Source: Acidobacteriota bacterium
GTDB lineage: Bacteria; Acidobacteriota; Terriglobia; Terriglobales; Acidobacteriaceae
DNA: 10,051 nt
Direction: 5' to 3'
Assembly (NCBI GenBank): GCA_019510535.1
Contig: JAEKKE010000330.1
Coordinates: 1 to 10,051, forward strand
This document shows, piece after piece, positions 6,305 through 10,051 of this stretch (position 1 is its first letter; every line of letters begins with the position of its first letter). The position numbers were made by a program, and so were the translations under genes. Below the pieces are notes generated by a model. The model saw nothing but the letters and a program-made list of their open reading frames with translations, had not been told where the DNA came from and made no database searches.

Positions 6305-6687
6305 TATTTCTTCGGCCCCACTGGTCGCTTGAATGGCACTAGGCCCGGACCCTGTGGCTGCTGGGCCTGGTGGATGCGGGTGATCATCTCGCTGCGGACA
6401 TACTCGACAAAGTTCTGCATCTGCCGGTTCATCTCTTCCATTCGCTCGCGCATCTGCAGCACGATCGCGATGCCTGCGATATTCACACCAAGGTCTCGGG
6501 CAAGGTTGAGGATGAACTCCAGGCGCTCAAGGTCTTCGTCGGTGTAGAGACGAGTGTTGCCTTCGGAACGGGAGGGTCGCAGAAGACCTTCGCGCTCATA
6601 TAAGCGAAGCGTCTGCGGGTGAATGTCATACATCTCGGCCACGGCCGAGATCATGTATGCTCCCTTCGACTTACGCTTGGTCGCCAT
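6304..6687 (-). CDS. HspR-like MerR-family transcriptional regulator
   Basis: A 127-residue protein. Residues 11-60 form a MerR winged helix-turn-helix of the HspR kind: YMISAVAEMYDIHPQTLRLYE, then a wing around EGNTRLYTDEDLERLEFIL. A short helical dimerisation segment (about 68-104) follows, rich in charged residues. There are no cysteines for metal sensing and no large effector domain. HspR proteins repress heat-shock operons such as dnaK by binding inverted repeats (HAIR). No chaperone gene is nearby, so its targets may differ. The ATG at 6687 is supported by GGGAG at 6698-6694, 6 nt upstream. Its stop shares one base with the start of the HpnI-like gene. The divergent short-chain dehydrogenase gene begins 92 bp away, so a shared control region is likely. 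Confidence 0.88.
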   Translation of the reverse strand: MATKRKSKGAYMISAVAEMYDIHPQTLRLYEREGLLRPSRSEGNTRLYTDEDLERLEFILNLARDLGVNIAGIAIVLQMRERMEEMNRQMQNFVEYVRSEMITRIHQAQQPQGPGLVPFKRPVGPKK

Positions 6688-6779
6688 AAACTACTCCCAT
6701 AGTATTCGACGCCGTTTGTGATTCGAAAGGATATGTTGCAGCAACCGGCTGAAGTGGACGGCCATCTGAACGGATAGTT
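6688..6779. promoter_or_regulatory. Divergent promoter region between HspR-like and dehydrogenase genes
   Basis: This 92-bp gap must hold control signals for both divergent genes. It contains a perfect palindrome, GTTGC-A-GCAAC, at 6735-6745, and TTCGAA at 6722-6727. On the minus strand TACTAT (6706-6701) is a weak -10 candidate. I do not see a match to the actinobacterial HAIR consensus. The palindrome is the best visible candidate for an autoregulatory operator, by position only. Confidence 0.4.
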
Positions 6780-7889
6780 ATGGGATTTTTCTTCAAGATC
6801 GGCAAGCGGATGGCTCTGCGCAAGCTCTATCGCGCGGCAACAGCGACGAATCCGGCGGCCCAGGTGTTGCTGGGCGCTGCAGGTATGGCCGTTACGGCCA
6901 GTGCGGTTTATGTGGCGAGCAAACGCCGTAAGGCTGTGCAAAACAAGGTGGTCGTGATCGCTGGTGGATCTCGCGGCCTGGGACTTGCCCTGGCGCAGCG
7001 CTTTGCCCGCGGCGGAGCATCGCTGGTCCTGGCGGCGCGCGATCCTGAGGAGTTGCTGCGCGCCCGGCAACTGCTGCTGGACCGCGCTGCCGTCCGTTAC
7101 GCGGAGGACGTGCTGCTGGTGCCCTGCGATCTGAGCGATGAGGCCGAGGCGGCGGATCTGATCCGGCGCGCGACGACCCACTTCGGGCGCGTGGATGTAC
7201 TGATCAACAACGCCGGCATCATCCAGGTCGGCCCAGTGGAGGAGCAGCCCCTTGCCGCCTTCGACGAGGCGATGCGGGTGAACTTCTTCTCGGCTCTGAA
7301 TACCGTGCATGCGGTGCTGCCTCAAATGCTGGTCCGCCGTTCTGGCACGATTGTGAATATTGCGTCCATCGGAGGCAAGCTTGCCGTACCGCATATGCTG
7401 CCGTATACGGCGTCGAAGTTTGCGTTGACGGGGTTCTCCGAGGGGCTGCATATCGAGCTGAAGTCGAAGGGCATTCATGTGACGACTGTCTGCCCGGGGC
7501 TGATGCGGACCGGCTCACACGTCAAGGCGGAGTTCCGCGGACAGCCGGAGAAGGAGTACCAGTGGTTTGCTGCTGCGGCGATGCTACCGGGCCTTACGGC
7601 TGGGACGAAGCGCGCTGCTAACCGGATTTTCAATGCGGTGGCTGCACGGAAGGCAGAGCTGATCATCACACCGCACGCCTGGCTGGCGGCACGCATCCAT
7701 GGTCTAGCGCCGGAGACCACCCAGGCGGTAGCGGGAATCCTGAACGCCTGGTTCCTGCCCGAGGCGCCGGCAGCTGAGAAGCATGCACCGGTAGTGAAGG
7801 GCAGCGAGCTCCCACAGCCGGAGTTCAAGCCGATTGCTGCCTGGAACGAGCATCTACAGCGCGAGAACAACCAAAGCGCGGGAGACTAG
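6780..7889 (+). CDS. Membrane-anchored short-chain dehydrogenase/reductase
   Basis: A 369-residue protein with a classical SDR core: the nucleotide-binding glycine motif AGGSRGLG (61-68), Asp117 (CDLSD), NNAG (143-146), Asn168, catalytic Ser196, Tyr209 and Lys213 (YTASK), and PG at 239-240. Together these complete the Asn-Ser-Tyr-Lys set, so an active NAD(P)-dependent oxidoreductase is expected. A core SDR is about 250 residues; here an N-terminal hydrophobic segment (about 26-47) probably anchors it in the membrane, and about 110 residues follow the core, ending in a Pro-rich tail. Arg65 after the glycines may favour NADP, but this is tentative. The substrate is unknown. The ATG at 6780 has only a weak purine stretch (CGGATAG) before it. 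It is divergent from the HspR-like gene. Confidence 0.9.
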   Translation: MGFFFKIGKRMALRKLYRAATATNPAAQVLLGAAGMAVTASAVYVASKRRKAVQNKVVVIAGGSRGLGLALAQRFARGGASLVLAARDPEELLRARQLLLDRAAVRYAEDVLLVPCDLSDEAEAADLIRRATTHFGRVDVLINNAGIIQVGPVEEQPLAAFDEAMRVNFFSALNTVHAVLPQMLVRRSGTIVNIASIGGKLAVPHMLPYTASKFALTGFSEGLHIELKSKGIHVTTVCPGLMRTGSHVKAEFRGQPEKEYQWFAAAAMLPGLTAGTKRAANRIFNAVAARKAELIITPHAWLAARIHGLAPETTQAVAGILNAWFLPEAPAAEKHAPVVKGSELPQPEFKPIAAWNEHLQRENNQSAGD

Positions 7890-7937
7890 GCGCAAATCGC
7901 CGTTAGGCGCAATAGGCCGTTAGGCGCAATAGTGTCT
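7887..7937. repeat. Three 17-bp tandem repeat units after the dehydrogenase gene
   Basis: Units start at 7887, 7904 and 7921, each opening with TAGGCGCAA. The first two share TAGGCGCAA and GCCGT with differences between; the third matches the second for 12 bases and then diverges. The first unit begins with the TAG stop codon of the dehydrogenase gene. GGCG and CGCC within the first unit could form a 4-bp hairpin, but it is too weak for a convincing terminator. Confidence 0.85.
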
Positions 7938-7944
7938 CGTGTGG

Positions 7945-7973
7945 TTCCAATCTGCATGATTTTCCTGTAAACT
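7945..7973 (+). promoter_or_regulatory. Candidate rplS promoter
   Basis: TAAACT at 7968-7973 resembles a -10 box (4 of 6) and is 17 bp after TTCCAA at 7945-7950, a poor -35 match (3 of 6). It sits about 30 bp before the rplS start in the only gap where an rplS promoter could be. AAGGA at 7991-7995 is the ribosome-binding site, 10 nt before the ATG. Confidence 0.35.
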
Positions 7974-8005
7974 GAGGCTTCGACTCTTCGAAGGAAAAGT
8001 GTGTC

Positions 8006-8359
8006 ATGTCAATCAACCCCATCATGCAGAAACTTGCCGCTAAGCTTCAGCGGACCGATCTCCCGAAGTTCGGCCCCGGAGACACCGTGCGCGTGCAGGT
8101 TAAGATCAAAGAGGGCGACAAAGAGCGTCTCCAGGCGTTTGAAGGCATTGTGATCGCCACCAAGCAGGGCCCGCAGGGCAGCTTCACCGTCCGTAAGATG
8201 AGCTTCGGACAGGGTGTTGAGCGCATCTTCCCGTACAACTCCAAGGTTGTCGACAAGGTCGAAAAGGTTCGTTCCTACCAGGTTCGCCGCGCCAAGCTGT
8301 TCTATCTGCGCGGTCTGCGTGGCAAGGCTGCCCGTCTGAAGGAAGTCGAGCGCTCTTAA
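8006..8359 (+). CDS. rplS: 50S ribosomal protein L19
   Basis: A 117-residue protein matching bacterial L19 along its whole length. Diagnostic stretches are FGPGDTVRV near residue 22, FEGIVIA near 45, and MSFGQGVERIFPYNSK near 64-80, followed by VRRAKLFYLRGLRGKAAR near the C-terminus. L19 lies at the interface of the large and small subunits. The start ATG at 8006 is preceded by AAGGA. The gene has its own likely promoter region and a strong terminator, so it appears to be transcribed alone here rather than in the common rpsP-rimM-trmD-rplS operon, though those genes could lie elsewhere. Confidence 0.98.
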   Translation: MSINPIMQKLAAKLQRTDLPKFGPGDTVRVQVKIKEGDKERLQAFEGIVIATKQGPQGSFTVRKMSFGQGVERIFPYNSKVVDKVEKVRSYQVRRAKLFYLRGLRGKAARLKEVERS

Positions 8360-8371
8360 AGCGCGTCTCCG

Positions 8372-8419
8372 GCGTCAAATTTCTCTGACGCAAAAAGCCG
8401 GCCGCGCGGCCGGCTTTTT
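8372..8419. terminator. Bidirectional intrinsic terminator between rplS and the convergent gene
   Basis: A perfect 28-base palindrome at 8392-8419 reads AAAAA, a GC-rich self-complementary core (GCCGGCC and GGCCGGC around GCGC), then TTTTT. It therefore gives a stem and T tract on both strands, serving rplS from the left and the secreted-protein gene (stop at 8440) from the right. Just before it, GCGTCA (8372-8377) and TGACGC (8386-8391) form a second, smaller 6-bp hairpin. Confidence 0.93.
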
Positions 8420-8439
8420 CGTGTTTCTGTAATTTACTT

Positions 8440-9444
8440 CTATCTGCCAGGCCCCCCAGGTTTGGCTCCTGCAGGTGTAGGAGCTCCGGCTGGTTTGGTA
8501 TTCGGAGCGGCCGAAGGAATAGTCACCGGCTTGGGCGCAGCCAGCGTAGGCTTGACCTCTTTTGGCAGGTCCGGGGCATTCGTGGAGACTGCCTTCGCTC
8601 CCGGCCAGGCATAGGGCGGGCGCCGGAGTGTGCCGTATCCCATGACCGGGAAGCGCGAGCTCATGGTGTACTCCCGGTCGACGCGGACATACGCCGAAGC
8701 GGGATGCTTCTGGTGCAGCAGCGGCTTTTCGCTGGCGAGCTGCAGCGTGTGCTCGCTGACCGAGACCGTGAGCGTCTTGCCGTCGAAGGCATTCTTCTGT
8801 TCGATTGCGCCTTCGAATGGCGCTCCGGAGATGACGGTATTGCCGATGCCCGGGGCATAGATGTAGAGGTACTTCAGGTCGGCAATGTCGTAATTCAGCC
8901 GCGCTTTGCCGGTCCACCCATCCACGGTGAGTGTGCCCTGTTCGATGGTGACTGGCACCTTCTTCGGTTCTTTCTCTTTGACCGCCTTTAGCTTCTTCCC
9001 GTGCTCGTCGTAGCCGAGATTGTCCTTGGTCTGCAGAAGTAGCTTGCCGTGTTCGTCCAACCTTGGCTCGCCGTGCTTGTCGCGCAGAGGCTTTGGCGCC
9101 GGGTTGAACATCGGCCTGGCGTCAGGGTCGAGCATCTGCTTGCCGGCCTCATCGAGCATCGGTGTGCCCTGCTTGGGGAGCGCATCGATCTGGCTCTGAA
9201 TCTCAGCCTTCTCAACCTTGTGTTTGGCCTCTTCTTCCGGACTGACTACCGGCTTGGCTTTCTTGCCGCCAAAGATACCGTGCAGCGTGCCTACGCTCTG
9301 TTCCTTCTGCTCCTTCTGTTCTTTCTGCGGCGCTGTCTGGGGCGCTGTCTGGGGCGGAGCCTGGTCTGCAGGTTTGGCGGCATCCTGCGCCGCGGCCAGG
9401 GTGGAGACGCACACGATGAGAGTGAAGATCCGCTTCATAGACAT
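8440..9444 (-). CDS. Secreted protein of unknown function with octapeptide repeats
   Basis: About 334 residues; I do not recognise the family. It begins with a signal peptide (MSMKRIFTLIVCVSTLAAA, likely cut before Gln20). Next come a low-complexity linker with QTAP twice and KEQ three times (about 32-49), then a charged stretch, and at about 96-152 a run of degenerate 8-residue repeats of the form MLDxxGKP, including three DEHGK-type units. A probable beta-rich globular region follows (about 163-270), and the C-terminus (about 280-334) is Pro/Ala/Gly-rich. It is probably periplasmic or envelope-associated. The start is ATG at 9444, 12 nt after GGAGGAG (9457-9463); ATG at 9438 is also possible, and an ATG at 9465 would lie ahead of that site. 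It is transcribed toward rplS and shares the bidirectional terminator. A dispersed repeat begins 28 bp upstream. Confidence 0.8.
   Translation of the reverse strand: MSMKRIFTLIVCVSTLAAAQDAAKPADQAPPQTAPQTAPQKEQKEQKEQSVGTLHGIFGGKKAKPVVSPEEEAKHKVEKAEIQSQIDALPKQGTPMLDEAGKQMLDPDARPMFNPAPKPLRDKHGEPRLDEHGKLLLQTKDNLGYDEHGKKLKAVKEKEPKKVPVTIEQGTLTVDGWTGKARLNYDIADLKYLYIYAPGIGNTVISGAPFEGAIEQKNAFDGKTLTVSVSEHTLQLASEKPLLHQKHPASAYVRVDREYTMSSRFPVMGYGTLRRPPYAWPGAKAVSTNAPDLPKEVKPTLAAPKPVTIPSAAPNTKPAGAPTPAGAKPGGPGR
9301..9354. repeat. In-frame coding microrepeats
   Basis: Inside the secreted-protein gene three 9-bp units (9301-9309, 9310-9318, 9319-9327) encode KEQ repeats, and two perfect 12-bp units (9331-9342, 9343-9354) encode QTAP repeats. 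Unit sizes are multiples of three, so changes in copy number would keep the frame and only alter linker length. Confidence 0.85.
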
Positions 9445-9472
9445 AGATATGCCATGCTCCTCCATGCCCGGC

Positions 9473-9588
9473 TAGAGCATTTTTCCTGTTGCTGGGTATC
9501 CCGGTAGAGGAGTGCAGCGGCGTTTTCATTGCGGAAAACGCCCATAGATGCAGAAGCCCTACACTACACCTACAGGAAAAATGCTCTA
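9473..9588. repeat. Dispersed palindromic repeat, copy 2 (intact, 116 bp)
   Basis: Perfect 17-bp terminal inverted repeats, TAGAGCATTTTTCCTGT at 9473-9489 and ACAGGAAAAATGCTCTA at 9572-9588, enclose two 30-bp spacers (9490-9519, 9542-9571) and a central 22-bp hairpin (9520-9541; arms GCGTTTTC and GAAAACGC). The outermost bases are TA at both ends, which could be a TA target duplication. It lies between the secreted-protein gene and rnhB, and aligns at about 90% over a 90-bp core to the copy at 107-209. It carries no gene, so a non-autonomous MITE- or REP-like element is the best reading. Confidence 0.88.
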
Positions 9589-9713
9589 TTCCGCGTCATG
9601 GATTTTACCCCGCTTTTGATTGCTTCTCTTAGGGAGAGTACTTCGGTGGAAGCATACCTTATGGCAAGCCATCGGTCATGAGGAAATTCAGGCGATACAC
9701 TGAGAGAAGCGCC

Positions 9714-10051
9714 ATGCGTTTTTCCCGCCCCAAAGCCGTCTCTGCCCGTACCGGGAAGGAGCTGGCTGCCTCAACAGCCAAACAGATGATGCTTCGTCAG
9801 CTCATATGTTCCGACGCTCCGGAGCAGGCGCTACGTTACCGCGGGTACCGGATGATTGCGGGTGTGGATGAGGTTGGCCGGGGAGCGTTGTATGGCCCCG
9901 TGGTCGCAGCCGCCGTGATTTTGCCGGAAGCGTGTGCGGAGTTGGCCGAAGCCGGCCTGAAAGACTCCAAGCAGATGGAGCGCGAAGATCGTGAGCGCCT
10001 GGATCTGCAGGTGCGCGCCATGGCCCTGGCCGTCTGTGTCGCCGAAGTGGA
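9714..10051 (+). CDS. rnhB: Ribonuclease HII (partial, cut by window end)
   Basis: The first 112 residues are present. IAGVDEVGRGALYGPVVAAAVIL (48-70) contains the catalytic Asp52-Glu53 of the DEVGRG motif, and LKDSKQ (82-87) is the second diagnostic motif; the remaining catalytic aspartates lie beyond the window. The enzyme nicks the RNA strand of RNA-DNA hybrids and removes single ribonucleotides from DNA. The N-terminus before DEVGRG is about 50 residues, longer than in the E. coli enzyme. The start ATG at 9714 has GAGAGAAG just upstream. In-frame alternatives are ATG at 9678 (no clear site) and a double ATG at residues 25-26. In many bacteria rnhB lies near rplS, and here it lies 1.35 kb downstream of it. 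Confidence 0.95.
   Translation, partial: MRFSRPKAVSARTGKELAASTAKQMMLRQLICSDAPEQALRYRGYRMIAGVDEVGRGALYGPVVAAAVILPEACAELAEAGLKDSKQMEREDRERLDLQVRAMALAVCVAEV

Noticed and set aside
5420..6547. Long plus-strand open frame of 375 codons
   Set aside because: It lies antisense to the HpnI-like and HspR-like genes, which show clear family motifs; the translation has no recognisable domain, so it is a shadow of GC-biased codons.
6651..7478. Minus-strand open frame of 275 codons
   Set aside because: It is antisense to the dehydrogenase gene and Gln/His/Arg-rich; the dehydrogenase motifs make the plus strand the coding strand.
9598..9681. 27-codon plus-strand frame before rnhB
   Set aside because: No ribosome-binding site and no recognisable product; it might be chance in the rnhB leader.
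1..10051. Search for tRNA, rRNA, CRISPR array, toxin-antitoxin pair or known IS transposase
   Set aside because: No cloverleaf, conserved rRNA stretch, regularly spaced repeat array, paired small genes or DDE/Y1 transposase motif was seen by eye; a short RNA could still be missed without a covariance-model search.

Overview
The window looks like chromosomal DNA from an acidobacterium (Acidobacteriota, class Terriglobia, near Terriglobus/Granulicella/Edaphobacter). This rests on the gene mix: an HspR-like MerR regulator joined to an HpnI-type glycosyltransferase, a YycJ-type hydrolase beside a PP2C phosphatase, and the rplS–rnhB pairing, all moderately GC-rich and tightly packed. The placement is inference from recognised families, not a database match. 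There is no plasmid, phage, CRISPR, rRNA, tRNA or insertion-sequence transposase gene that I can recognise.

Left region (1-3177). After a non-coding start that carries one copy of a dispersed repeat and a terminator, four genes run leftward on the minus strand. In transcription order they are a Stp-type PP2C phosphatase (3177-2359), a MaoC-like hot-dog protein (2332-1874), a YycJ-like metallo-beta-lactamase-fold hydrolase with an unusual acidic insertion (1812-850), and a small zf-HC2/two-TM membrane protein (743-300). They are closely spaced, and the last ends at a good intrinsic terminator, so they may be one transcription unit.

Middle region (3210-6687). A solitary beta-class DNA methyltransferase on the plus strand (3210-4037) faces a minus-strand run. 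That run begins with an HspR-like regulator whose stop codon overlaps the GTG start of an HpnI-like glycosyltransferase, followed by a Tat-exported calcineurin-like phosphoesterase. The 1-nt overlap suggests that the stress-type regulator and the lipid glycosyltransferase are translationally coupled.

Right region (6780-10051). A membrane-anchored short-chain dehydrogenase (6780-7889) is followed by 17-bp tandem repeats, ribosomal protein L19 (rplS) with a strong bidirectional terminator, a minus-strand secreted protein of unknown function built partly from octapeptide repeats, a second and intact copy of the dispersed repeat, and the start of RNase HII (rnhB), cut by the window end.

The most unusual item is the dispersed repeat. 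The 9473-9588 copy is a 116-bp, geometrically symmetric element: perfect 17-bp terminal inverted repeats, 30-bp spacers and a central 22-bp hairpin. Its relative at about 107-209 is about 90% identical over a 90-bp core but has lost its left arm. It resembles a REP/MITE-like non-autonomous element rather than a gene.
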